Notes: generated by a model not told the origin, from the letters alone. Positions 35,885-47,435 are shown, counted from the stretch's first letter. The stretch is DNA of 64,000 nt from Cymbidium sinense (GCA_021442155.1 CM038214.1:315301001-315365000), one strand, 5' to 3'. Made by a program: numbers and translations.

Positions 35885-36312
35885 GAAGTTGAGGAGATTT
35901 AAATGTTTTGAGTTGAAATTTAATTAGATTACTTGGGCTTATAATCCAAAAATACATGGTTATGGGAATGCCGAAGATGTAAGGATTTATGCTCGTAGCC
36001 CGAAGAAAATAGCTACCTTGGATCCCAAATCTAGGGAGCATTAGTATGAGCTAAAGCATGACCTAAATCTAAGCGACAAGTGGACATAAGGGTTTACCTC
36101 CACAAGAGAGAATAAATTGTCCGACTTTTGGACTTATAACTATTTGGAGTGGCCGCCAACTAACTCCTCCTATGATTTTAAAACCATGTAGTCTGGTCTT
36201 ATGAATTGCAAGATAGCTGGGTAGTTATTTAATTAGAAGGAGACTAAAGTCCTAAATACACTCCATAAAAGACTAGAGCATGAGTGGTATGAGAAAATAT
36301 GACTTAATCTAT
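35885..36312 (+). pseudogene. Unrecognised coding-like segment
   Basis: One plus frame stays readable for about 140 codons, interrupted only by a few TAG/TAA/TGA: WAYNPKIHGYGNAEDVRIYA ... KHDLNLSDKW ... GFTSTRENKLSDFW ... WPPTNSSYD. I do not recognise the family. Copy B (57051-57275) keeps the same frame for its first half with amino-acid-like changes, which suggests it once coded. It sits inside the split protease, so it may belong to an inserted element. Confidence 0.4.
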
Positions 36313-37970
36313 AGATGCAAAATATTTTCAAATTTTATTTCTTTTTACACATCATTTTGATAGAGGCTTTAGATTTCTTATGCCTAAATGCATGATGAAA
36401 TAGGTTATGGGTCAAATCAGCTAGAAGATGTGTTCTCCACCATAAGGGATGCCCTCATAGTCAAGCATTCCTTTATCATGCAAGGATGGAGATCCTTCAT
36501 GTTCAAGAGAGAAAGAATATGCATGCATGATGTGAAACATACAACCATACTAAGGTTGCTAAATTTTTAATTATCTTATTTATGTCTTAGGCTTTATGAT
36601 GAGGTTATGAGTTGTTTAAAATTTAGTTATGAGTGATTAGTTGGGTAGAAAAGTTATTTTATCCTAAGAGCCTAATCATATCCAAGCCACACATTAAAGC
36701 ATCAATCATTTAAGAAAAATGAAAAGCATGCCGTCCTAATGCACAATGTAAACATAACATCAAACAATTATATAAACTATCATAAAAGAAGAAAAGGTCG
36801 GTGCAGTCGGGTACCACCATACAACTTGAAGAGAGAAAAGATGGGTAGTTGAGCTCTACCCTTATACAACATAGAATATGAAAGAATAATTGTAATTGTA
36901 TTAAATGCTATGGGTCTTCTTTCTTCATATCTCCATTTTATTTATTCCTTCTTTGATTTGGATGGTGCTTGCTTCAAAGGCATCATAGGCACCCTAGACA
37001 AAGAAAGCCTTCTAGCCACTACGCTCATCCTAATCTCCCATAGCACTAATCCTAATTCCTAAAAAATTACATTTATGTGGGAAAAGTAAATACACTTCGC
37101 AAAATAAAGGTTAGCTAAATATACATACAATCCCAAGCAGTTATATTTCATAATTTGGACTTAGCATATACACATGGGTAACTAAGCCCACCTATCCTAA
37201 CTGGATTATGCTTAAGATTTAAGCAACTGCAAAAAAGAGCATTCACATTTATTTTAAGCATCCCTTAAGCATAATCCCTCAGAAAACATGATTAGCTAAT
37301 ATTGGCCTATCATCTACTATAAAGCATACACCCTAACATCCAATCTAAAATAATACATCATAAATAAAACATACATCACATCATACATCATCCTAACTTA
37401 GAGCTAGAAGTGGTGACTTAATTCTAATGTGTGTATTAAGGCTTGGTAAGTCTTGTAGTATTAGTGTTGTATTTTCTAAGTGTAGAAGGATTCAATTTAA
37501 CATGAAAGGTTGATTTCACTTGAAGTAGTTTAATTGATTTGAGAATTTTAATTTGTTTTCTTTTGTTTCATTTGATTACACTTAGCAACTAAGTGTTATA
37601 AAGAGAGGAAAAGTGGATTGCCCTCTTTCATCCCTACCTAAGTCACTTTCTAAAGTATATTAATTTGATTTAGTTCTTTTAGTGAATGGCTTATTAAATG
37701 ATTTAATTAATCCTAAGTTTAGGTTCACTTTAAATAATCCTATTCAAAATGAAAGGCATCTTAAGATTAATATAATTAAACTACTACCACATGACATATA
37801 TTAAATCATTCCTTTCCATCACATGCAACATGCATATGATTTAATCCTGTTATCTATACATGCAACATATTTTAGCACACTTAAATGATGTATATATGTG
37901 TATGTTTAGAATTTATATTTTATTTGATTGAATTATTTAAACATATTAATTTAAACTTTATCCAAATTCT
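36313..37970. other. Non-coding interior of the split protease region, copy A
   Basis: AT-rich, without repeats of short period. The left half (to about 37180) is missing in copy B; the right half matches 57276-58100 (TTCAATTTAACATGAAAGGT and similar). A 60-codon frame at 36388 shows no domain. No LTR ends or primer-binding site were recognised. Confidence 0.5.
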
Positions 37971-38660
37971 TATACAAAAGGACATAAGAATGAAATTAAA
38001 TAGCATGTGTCATTGTTAAACCGGGAAGTGAGGTAATCAAATGACCTCCTTGGGGCTAGCTAAAGCTTCGTATTCCCAAGATGTCCAGACGATATACCCA
38101 TTTACATTCAAATATATGTAAATTTGTATACATGAAAATAGGAAGTAAGCTGCAAATCATATGACTAATTATTTCAACCACTTAGTCAATTATGAATGCA
38201 TGCAATTTTAATGTAAAATGGGATTTTCATTCACTAATCACATATACTTCTACATGTACAAAGATAAAAGTACATGTCATTGTTAAACCAGAAGTGAGGT
38301 AATCAAATGACCTCCTTGGGGCTAACTAAAGCCTCATATTCTGGGATGTCCAGACTATATACTTTCCTTTCTTGGACACACATGGATGTATACATAAATG
38401 AGGGAAAGAAAACCATGCAAAGATTGTATATTTTTTGATTGAATCATTTATATGTATGAATTAAAGCTCTATCCAAATTCTAATATTGAAATACATAAGA
38501 ATGAAATCAAATGGGTATTGTTAAACTAGGAAGTGAGGTAATCAAATGACCTCCTTGGGGCTAGCTAAAGCTCGTGGTTCCTGTGATGTCCAAACTATAT
38601 ACCCATTACCATTTAATCTTATATAAATCAACACATGAATAAAGGAAAGAGAACTCAACA
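37971..38660 (+). repeat. Tandem ~240-270 bp repeat, three units
   Basis: The block GAAGTGAGGTAATCAAATGA followed by CCTCCTTGGGGCTA begins near 38024, 38290 and 38530. Each is followed by GATGTCCA and TATATACC and then AT-rich filler. GAGGT...ACCTC within it can form a short stem. Copy B has the same units plus a decayed fourth. Confidence 0.8.
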
Positions 38661-39960
38661 TTCATACACTTAAGCTATAAGCACATGCATTTCTTATGTA
38701 TAATAACATCATAACACATATTATTATTCATTTATAAGCTTTTGAAAAATACATTTGGATTTAATAGTGATAATAGCCATACATATATTAAATTAAATCA
38801 ACACATGCAAGCTTACATAAAAGAAATCCATTTTATTTTACTTGATTTTGAAAAGATGGATGCATAAATTCAAATGGCATACCAAATTTAACATGATTGG
38901 AAAGAGTATAATCAAATATAAGCATGTGATTCATTCAACCAAACTAGTTCTTAAGGACAATCAAATCAAATAAGATTATTTAAAGCAAACCAAAGCTTCT
39001 TTATTATTTAAGTTTTGGATTTGATTAATTTAAAGAGGAGAAGAGAAATCATCACTTGATATTTTAAACCCATTCCCACATTAGTGATTTGATTTAATTT
39101 AAGAAATGTAATTAAGTTGATTAATTAAGTTGAACCCTTAATTAGATGATTTAACTATCCTTACCTATGTCACCTTAAAGTAACAAACTAAATAATTATG
39201 ATCCAACATGATATGCATGGAGAATAAACTTGCAATGATCCTAGGAAACAAAAGGGGCCTAATGCAATTGGCTCATGATTAATAGTTAGATTAAGAGACT
39301 TAATTAATTACTCTTATGGTTTTCCACACATGTGATCTAACCATAATGTCATTAAACTCCTTTAGGTTATTAAACACCTAAAGATCTACCCCATGATTTA
39401 AGTAATTAAGGTCTCATGTGATTATGATTTTAATTTGATTAAGTGATTTAATTAGTTAGTTAAATCTTAATTAATTTCATTTTAAAATAGGGTGAAATGA
39501 ACTTAGGGAAAGGGGTCCCAACCCTATTCCTTAGTTCACTTACTATTGAACAATGATTAATAAAATTAACCAATTTATTACTGTTCATGGGATTAATTAA
39601 TCATTAATTAACTTAAAAGAGTAGTTAAGGTTTAGTTAGTCAATTTTCCTAATTAAGTGAGCAATAAATACCAAGAAAGCATGGGAGGTAGAGGTCATCC
39701 CATTAAATTAACCCACAAAATTTGGGATTAATTACTCAAGTAATTAAGGATTAATTAAGCTAATTAATTTTATAATTAAACCTTAATTAAACCTTAATTA
39801 CTATTCAAAATTAGTTAAGATCATTTTTAATTAATTCTCCTCTGAAATACTTTAAAATGAATATTTATTTGCTTTTTTTATTTCTTTATGATTTTTATGA
39901 TTTTTAGAAGTTTTCATAAAAATTATTAATTACCTAATTAATCACCATGTGGCCCGACAT
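38661..39960. other. AT-rich non-coding sequence with TTAATTAA words
   Basis: From about 39050 TTAATTAA and AATTAATTA recur many times. No frame of note. About 800 bases (near 38870-39470) have no match in copy B, where a different duplication stands. Confidence 0.5.
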
Positions 39961-40960
39961 GTGCTTTCCACGTGGCACCTCAAGATTTCCTACTTAAAAC
40001 TTATCCGACTCAGTGCCTACGTAGTGGTGGACGTGCTTTCTCATCTGCCATCCAATCTAAAATTGGATGGCTACGATTAATCCCATAGCTTAATAGGATT
40101 AAATAAGATCGATCAAGTGGATCTATTCACAACCGTCCATTTGGATCAGGTGGAACGGATGGTGTGTTATCTAACATCATGCGAGTGAGGGAGAATGGGG
40201 TCTATTTGCCATTGATCACTTGATTCGAAGCTACTGAAGCCGGATCTAAAAGGATCCACACCTTCACATTAATCGAGGGGATCCAATGATCGGATCACAA
40301 GATGCAAGTTTTCTTCAAAAAGCTCCAACCCATTTTTGCTTAAATATCAATTTTGGAAGCATACCTCATCGGAGCTCAAGATCAGTGGCTTAAATGATTG
40401 AGGAAGCTTCATCTAGTGGAGACAAATCCCCGTTGAGCAACAATTGGATCAATTCCTTGACCTTCACTCGGAAGGCCATGAACTATCAATTTAGAGCTCG
40501 ACTTTGATTGAAGTCCCACCTCCAGTGCTCTCGAAGCTTGGGAGATGATTTGTTCTTGCTCGATGAGGCCTAGGGAAGGTGCGTTCAAAATTAATTTGAG
40601 TTTGATGGAGAAATGGGAAGTTAGGTCAAAAATGGGGGTGTCCTATTTTAGGATGGACGAGAATGGCATTTTTTGATCAAGGAATGAGCTTGGGATCCTA
40701 GGGAATGGCTCTAGCGGCATGTCTTGGGTAGCTAGGGCTCTAAGGAATGATTTTTGTGTGTGTTTGAGTGGAAATGAGGGGGTGTATACCCCCCTTCATT
40801 ATGATCAGATGGTGATATCGAGTTTGGCATCTAATGGTCATCCGTCCATATCTGGGAGTCATGGGTGGCAAGAAGGTAAGTTGTCTCGGCTTGGTTGGTT
40901 GAAGGTGTGGAGGTGGCGGCTAAGAAGAATCATGGGTGTCCTATAGGTTTCAAATGCTCC
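39961..40960. other. Conserved non-coding block with G-box
   Basis: CCACGTGG (39968-39975) holds a G-box core and CTACGTAG is near 40018. Imperfect inverted words (ATCCAATC ... GATTGG-type) follow near 40050. The block aligns with 59770-60780 in copy B, where the G-box is lost (CCACATGT). The 75-codon frame at 40719 is not conserved in B. Its LTR-like look is an impression, not proof. Confidence 0.45.
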
Positions 40961-42950
40961 AATGGGAAGGGTGAGGTGATTTTACCATCTATGGTCACCC
41001 AACCACCCCTTGGAGGGTAGTGTCCTAGGTGTGGACCATTGGGAGAGTACCAAGTGGCCAAGGAATGGAAATAACCACTTACATGGGTGATTTGTCTCAT
41101 GTGATGCCATTAATCCAAGGGTACAATGATCATTTGGCATTGGATTTGATTTTTGTAGATTTAAATTGAGCCAAAAGTGGGTTAGCCCAAATTTCAAGTC
41201 AATTAGAGTTTATTTGGTTAGTTTGGCTCAATTTGACTCATTTAGGTCAAAATTAGGTTGGGTCAAGTTGACCAATTGGTCAAATTGGGTCAAACCAAGG
41301 GATGGGTCAAGTTCATATGATCATTTGGGATGTTTTGGTTCAATTGGTTTGGTTTAGTTTGGCTTAGATTTGATTTTGGCTCATTTAAATTCATTTGAGT
41401 CAAATGGGTTAAGTTGACCAATTTGACCAAATTGGCCAAATTGCTTTGGTGTTGGTTTGGGTTTAGTTGACCAATTTAAGATTATTGTAGGATTTAGTTT
41501 CAATTAATTTGGATTTGGTTTTGATTAAGGCAACTTGAACCTTTAGGCCAATTTGGATTAAATAGGCCAATTTGGTTCAATTGGGTCCAGTCATTGGTTT
41601 GGTCAAGTTCAACAATCAATTTGGAATGAACTTGAGTCATTGGCTGCAATCAATTTGGTTTATATTTTTATTTGACCCAATTTGGTCTTTTAGTCAATTT
41701 AGGGTCAACTTGGGTCAAGAGGGCCAATTGGGTTTGTTTGACTCAATTGAAGGTCAAGTCATATTCAAATATTGATTTTGATTTGGTATGAATCATTGGT
41801 TTCAAGGGATTTGGCTTAGCTTGTAATTTGGCTAGTTTGGGTTTATATGGGTTAAGGGGTTGACTTGGTCAAATGACCAAGTTGACTTGGTTTGACCCAA
41901 TTTGTGATAATTGATCAACCTAGGGTGATCAACAATCATGATGGGAGGTTTTGATGGGCTTGGTTCAATCTAATTTGGGTAGGATTAGAACTTGGCTCAA
42001 ATAGGTCAAATTGGCCACTTTGGGTCAAGTGGACCAATTGGGTTTAGTTGGCTTGATTTTATGTTGAGTTTGATTTAGTTGAGTTTATATATGGATTTGG
42101 GATTGATATATAAATTCAATTAATTGGGTTCAAATGGGTTTTGGTTCATTTGAACATTTCAAGTCAAAAGGGTTAAGTTGGGTTTGACTTGGGTTGATTT
42201 TTTGGCTTGATGATTGTAGATTTCATTTATATTTGTGAATATGATTGAAGGTATGATTGATTCATGAGAAAATCAATTGAATTTGGGTTTTGGAATGAAG
42301 GAATTTGGGTTCATGGAGTTGAGTCATGATTTAGGTTTGATTTAGTTTTGATGATTTAAATGTATATTTCATTTAAATTTGTGAAGATGATAAAAAATAT
42401 GATTGATTTGTGAGAAAATCAATTGAGTTTGACTTGATTTGGATTAAGATTTGGCTAAGTCCATGGGATATCGTATGGCTTAGAGGGTTTTGATTTAATT
42501 TGATAGTTTGATTTATTTTTTGATCATTTGAATGAAGATTTGATTTATATTTAGAAGATGATTGAAGATATAAATTGATTATGATAAAATCAATTGATTT
42601 TGTATTTATTTGGATTAATTTTTGGCTAAGTCAATGGGATAGGTCATATGGCTTAGGAAGGATTTCAAGTTTGGATTTCGTCATGGGCTTCAATCATTTG
42701 GTTTTGGAATTTAGGTTTGGATTTGGATTTGATTTTGATGTTTGAATTGAACTTGAGGTTTGGTTTGAGATGGTGAACATAGATTGGATTTGGGTTGTAG
42801 GGTAGATGGATTATCCTAATCCTTATGGCATAACCTAATCTTATGGTTAACCCTTCTAAGTCTTTAGGCTTAGGTTAAGTATTTACCTAATTGTTAGAAG
42901 TGTCTTATGACTAGGGAAGTCTTAGTGTCTAGAAGACTCCTAAGTATAAG
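40961..42950 (+). repeat. Degenerate TTGGGTCAAATTGG array rich in TTGAC cores
   Basis: Words such as TTGGGTCAA, TTGACCAA and AATTGGCC recur without strict period, then shift to GATTTGGATTTG-type words after 42200. I counted about 29 TTGAC(C/T) cores on both strands in 41161-42200, against about one expected by chance. TTGACCAATTGGTCAA at 41268-41283 is a perfect 16-base palindrome. Open frames here are by-products. Confidence 0.75.
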
Positions 42951-43800
42951 ATGGGAAGATTGAATCCGCACTCCAAAAGTGTTGCACTTGGAGATAAATG
43001 ATTGGAAGACAGAAGCTAAGTTTCACATGATAGACTCAGATACATCTTTGTGAACACTTTTTTTGGAAGACCATGGATACATGAGAACAACATAGTTCCA
43101 TCCTCTCTACATCAGTGTATGAGTTCGTGAGAGGGGGAATCATCTACTCTGTTAATGGAGATCTCAAGCCATTTATAGTTCACGAGGTTGGCATATATGA
43201 GGATGCGGCTTACTACCTCCCTCAAAATTAACAAGTCTATTCTCACAAACTTGGAAAAATTTTAAAAATAAAAGAAAAAGAAAATAGAAAAATAAAGAGA
43301 AAAAGAAAAAGAAAAGAAAATAGAAAATAAAAAAGAAAATAAAAGGGAGCGGAAATAGACTTGGAGGATGAAGTGGAGCCTGACATTAGATTCTACCCAC
43401 AGTTCGTCACTCCATTCAAACATATGGGTAAGATGACTTGACCTCCACTGCAGGAAGAGGCTTTAGAGGCCTAGGGTGGAAAACTTCTTTATTGGCCACC
43501 CAATGAAAGATATGTCCCAGCTACCAGGAGTACACTTGTTATCCATACAGACTTAGAATCTAGTTCATAGGATGAGTCTTATATGGTTAGCACACCAACC
43601 AACTCTTCTTAGTAGTAGATTCCCTTGGAGGTGACACTTGAGCCAAATAGTGATAAAGACCGGGCTCCAAAGTGAAGCATAAGTGTATCCAAGTCTATAT
43701 GTGAAACAATTATGCAGCAGTTGGGAACCTTAGCTCTAACCCTACTTTCCTCTCAAAAAGCTGAGGGTTTGGTAGTTAAGGAAGCCCTTAAGTCACCACA
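42951..43800 (+). pseudogene. Protease C-terminus and protease-RT connector, copy A
   Basis: Resumes the Tat-type polyprotein: LHLEIND, AKFHMIDSDTS, then RGGIIYSVNGDLKPF and VHEVGIYEDAAYYLPQN (about 42985-43235). These segments normally follow the protease core directly. A purine tract and then LYWPPNERYVPATRST and ETIMQQLGTLALTLLS follow, leading to the RT. Copy B matches as far as about 43642. Confidence 0.8.
43255..43355 (+). repeat. Purine (AAAGAAAAAG) tract inside pol
   Basis: About 100 bases of A and G with few T. Copy B has the same tract (63145-63235), where it is still open as a Lys/Glu-rich stretch. It interrupts the connector between protease and RT. Confidence 0.75.
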
Positions 43801-44299
43801 AGTGTGAAGACTCAGAGGTTCTTTCTGGGAGCATCATCCTCAAGTCAAGAAGTTGATGTAGAACTTGAGGATGATTCATATAACAATTTAATAGAATTAT
43901 CTTTTGATTGGTACTTGGTTTGTGTTCATAATTTAGCAAAGAAAGGGTTAATCCCACATACTTGGTCAAAGCACATGTCAGACTACTTCGAAAGAATATG
44001 GAAGAATAAATGCAAAAGCTCTCAATCAAGACCGGGACTAGGATTCTATATAGTGGGTCCAGTCAATGATGATGATTACTACTTGGTCATCACAAATCAT
44101 TTGGAATCTGATAGGTTCTTTTCAAATAATATTAACTAATATGAGGAGTTGTGCTTAGAAACTTCAAATGATCCAAATAATTTTGACGTCAAAGTTGCAC
44201 CTCCAGTGTTCGAAGAAGAGATCAAGTCAACCATCAATGAGCTCAATAAAATCAACTTAGGAATTGAAGAATATCCACGCCCGACATACACCAGTTCTT
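43801..44299 (+). pseudogene. Pol segment upstream of RT
   Basis: Frame 43804-44139 (SSSQEVDVELEDDSYNNLIE ... GLGFYIVGPVNDDDYY) is the longest clean pol piece before RT. I do not know a domain for it; its place fits the variable spacer of Tat polyproteins. It continues past a stop with EIKSTINELNKINLG and PRPTYTSS into RT. Confidence 0.6.
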
Positions 44300-45075
44300 T
44301 GTTGAATGAAATTTAAACCAATGACTTAGTAATGCTATTGATTAAGTTTAAGAACTGCTTTGCATGGAATTATGAAGAGATACCTGGATTGGCTTATGAC
44401 GTAGCAGTCCATAAACTAGTAATGGAGCCTACTGCTAACCTAATCAAGCAAACTCCTAGACTCATTAGATTTGACATAGAACAATAAGTCATTTATGAAG
44501 TCAAGAAATTGATCGATGCTACCTTCATCCGAGAAGAAAAATACCCTAAATGGTTAGCTAGTGCCATCCCAGTTAAGAAAAGAATGGTCAAATTCACATA
44601 TGCTTTGATTTTAGGGATTTAAATAAGACATGTCCAAAAGATGAATTTCCACTACCAATCTCAGAGCTGATGGTATACATTCCTTCATATCATGCAATCT
44701 TCTCTTTCATGGATGGCTCATCTAGATATAACCAAATAAAGATAGCCCTTGAAGATGAAAGAAACACTACTTTTAGAACCCCAATCGAATCTACTATAAG
44801 GTCATGCCTTTCATTAAAATATGATACATACCAAGCTATGACTCAATCATCGATGAACTCATTCATCATCAAGTCAAATGCTATATCGATGATCTCGTGG
44901 TCAAAAATATAGAAAAGGAAGGCCATCTATTTGACTTGAGAGTAGTTTTTGAATAGTTAAGATAATTTAACCTCAAAATGAACCCCTTGAAGTGTGCATT
45001 CGGAGTAGCTTCAGAGAAATTTCTTGGGTTAATTATCCAACGACTGGGAATCAAAATCAATCTGGAGAAGATCAA
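44300..45075 (+). pseudogene. Ty3/gypsy reverse transcriptase domain
   Basis: RT copies the element RNA into DNA. Motifs in order: FKNCFAWNYEEIPGL, KQTPRLIRFD, FIREEKYPKWLASAIPVKK, then in other frames FDFRDLN, LSFMDG-like FSFMDGSSRYNQI (44690-44740), a complete YIDDLVV (catalytic YIDD at 44882-44893), and KCAFGVASEKFLG. The catalytic residues survive, but at least four frame changes and several stops make it non-functional. Confidence 0.9.
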
Positions 45076-45560
45076 GGAAGTATTAGAAATGCCACTCCCT
45101 AAAAGTTTAACTCAACTTAGATCATTCTAACGGTGGTTGGCGTATCTAAGACACTTTATATCCAACCTATCGAGAAGATGTCAACCATTCTCAGCGCTTG
45201 TCAAAAAAGATGCCAAGTTCAAGTGCGATGAAAAGTTTGAGCATTCCTTCGAAAACATCAAGCATTACCTGATGACACCGGTTCTAGCACCTATCGAAAG
45301 AAAGCCACTCATACTTTACACTACTATGTTTGATGACTCCCTTGGTGCTTTGTTGGCCCAAGCCAATGATAAAGGAAAGGAAAATGCAATATACTACCTC
45401 AGTCGTCATCTAATCTCTATTAAGTCTAATTATTCACCCATTAAGAAGCATTTCCTAGCTTTAATCTTTGCATCCCAAAAGCTACATGCTATCCAGACGG
45501 TTGGCATGATGGTCCATGATCCAATCAAATTTGACCTGTACCCATGAAAGAAAGAACAAT
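45076..45560 (+). pseudogene. Ty3/gypsy RNase H 1 (RT-linked)
   Basis: Frame 45137-45547 gives FSALVKKDAKFKCDEKFEHS, LYTTMFDDSLGALLAQ and AIYYLSRHLISIKSNYSPIK, the classic connection plus RNase H of gypsy pol. The first Asp region reads YTTMFDDSLG where families usually have YxxxSDxAxG. It joins RT through LRSF and a stop at 45128. Confidence 0.85.
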
Positions 45561-45639
45561 CTTGAAGGAGAGCAGACACCCACTTCCTGTTGACTCTCCA
45601 CTTAGTGATGATATCCCTAATAAATAAATCATGAACTTA

Positions 45640-46325
45640 GGAGATACTAGCATTCACCACTTTGAAATGTACTTTGATGGTGGAGCTTCCTCTCAAAGAG
45701 GAGAAGAACCATTATCTATTATTCCAGGAAAGGCAGGGGTATGAATAGTTCTCTTAACTCTAGACTGCGATGTGATGAGATTCTCATATCGTCTGTCTAA
45801 TCCTTGCACCAACAAAGAAGCTAAAAATGTGGCTTTGATTGCCGATCTAGAGTTAGTTGTTACTCTAAGCATCCAAAACATTAACATCTTCAGGGATTCT
45901 CATCTAGTTATCATCCAAATTGCTAGGTCCTATAAGGTTATAAAGTCCAAGCTCCATCACTACCACAAGTACACCATAGAGTTGTTGGCCCAAATCTTAG
46001 AGGTTACCATTTATAAGATTCCTCAAGGAGAGAACATCGTAGAATATGCTTTAGCTAAGCTTGCTAAGGAGTTGGGATGTCTGGAGGATGAGTCCATATC
46101 AATAAAGGTCCAAAATAGACAAGTCTTATCCCTTATTGATATTGAACTCTTCAAAAAGTACTCTCTGGAAGAGGAGGTTTCCATTGCCAAGAAGGACGAG
46201 GAGTTAGATTGGAAGCAACCATTCATGAGTTACCTAAATAAAGGTAAACTACCTCAAGAGAAGTCTCAAGCCCATCAGATGAAGCATAGAGCACAATTCT
46301 ATGCTCTTATGGAAGGTGTCTTGTA
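45640..46325 (+). pseudogene. Second RNase H (archaeal-type) and linker to integrase
   Basis: MYFDGGASS (45667) starts a second RNase H, then TNKEAKNVALIADLEL, IFRDSHLVIIQIA and EYALAKLAKELG. A second RNase H after the RT-linked one marks the Tat/Ogre branch of plant Ty3/gypsy. First Asp, Glu and middle Asp are kept; the last, normally ADALAKLA, reads EYALAKLA, so one catalytic Asp is lost. The linker ends in FYALMEGVLY, typical just before the integrase finger. Confidence 0.85.
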
Positions 46326-47060
46326 CTAGCGGTATTTTGAGGTTATATTATTTAGATAAGCATGAAGCCCATAAGATCGTGACCGTAGCACACTCAGGAT
46401 TATGTAGAGCCTACCAATCTAGTCTGAAGATGAAAGCCAAGATAAAGAGACTAGGATACTACTGGCCTTCGATGATCAAAGATTACATGGATATGGCAAG
46501 GCGATGTCATGAATGTCAAATACATAGTGTGGTCCTACACCAACCACCCAACATTCTACATCTTACATTGGCCTCATAGCCATTCAAGTGTTGGGGTACT
46601 GACATAGTGGGTTTGATTGATCCTCCTTCTTCCAAGGGTCATCGGTTCATCTTAGATCATTTTTCAAATGGGTGATGACAATTCGCCGAGAGGTCACACA
46701 AAGATGTGCTCCATTTTTTAGGAACCATATCATATATAGGCTTGGAGTGCCTCGATGAATTATATTTGATAATGGTACTGCATTCAAGAGCACCAAAATC
46801 ATTAACTTTGCCCAGAGACACAACATAGATTGGAGATATTCTACCATCAACTACCCGAGGGAAAATGACTTAGCAAAAGTCTTCAACAAAACTCTCATCC
46901 AAAAACTAAAGAAGACACTCAGCAACAACAAGTGACAGTGGTATGAGTAGTTAGTTGTAGCCTTGTGGGACTACCGCACCACATATAAAACTCCAACTTA
47001 GTCTACTTCTTTTTCCTTAGTGTATGGGTCTGAAGCCATCTACCATTAGAAGTCCAACAC
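46326..47060 (+). pseudogene. Integrase: H2C2 finger and core
   Basis: The finger shows HSGLCRAYQSSLKMKAKIKR, GYYWPSMIKD and CHECQIH (46395-46530). The core shows CWGTDIVG, DNGTAFKS and the NKTLIQKLKKTL helix. Asp 1 and Asp 2 of the DDE triad are visible. The Glu before NKT is Lys (AKVFNK), which would end catalysis. LWDYRTTYKTP and YGSEAI mark the core end. There are several stops. Confidence 0.88.
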
Positions 47061-47435
47061 CCAACACTAAAGATAGCTATGGGTAGCAAGATCACAACAG
47101 AGCAAAACACAAAGTTGTAGTTAAAAGAGCTTGAAGGTTTTGAGGAGAGGCACCTGCGGGCATCCCAAATCCTCGAGTTGTACAAAGCTAAACTAATTTA
47201 ATCTCACAACAAGTTGGTATGTCCTAAAGCTCTTCAGGTAAGAGAGCTTATTTTAGTTCTAAGGAGACCGATTGTTGCCCATCATAAGATGGGAGGAAAA
47301 TTTGAATCCACTTGGGAAGGCCTTTTTCCATAGAGAAGGCCTACCAAGGAGGATCTTATCTGCTTATCTAGGTCTAGTCCTTCCTTGGGGCTCCCCGCTT
47401 AGTAGTCTCTTTAGGTCAAATAGCATCTGTCCTGT
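47061..47435 (+). pseudogene. Integrase C-terminal part and end of pol
   Basis: LELYKAKLI, LQVRELILVLRRPIV and KFESTWEG-like words (to about 47330), then LPWGSPLSSLF near 47390-47425, follow the usual order of a gypsy integrase tail (LVLRK ... GPY ... NxxxLKxYY). The coding region ends here. Reading needs two frames. Confidence 0.7.

Noticed and set aside
36780..36830. Primer-binding site or tRNA-like sequence
   Set aside because: Only a few GC-rich bases; no cloverleaf or tRNA 3'-end complement was recognised. No tRNA or rRNA gene was found in the window by eye.
38010..38600. CRISPR-like direct repeats
   Set aside because: Unit length of about 250 bases, diverged filler and plant context; this is an ordinary tandem repeat.
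40719..41357. Frames on both strands near 41 kb as host genes
   Set aside because: They are not kept in copy B, they overlap each other, and they sit in the TTGGGTCAA repeat or its border.
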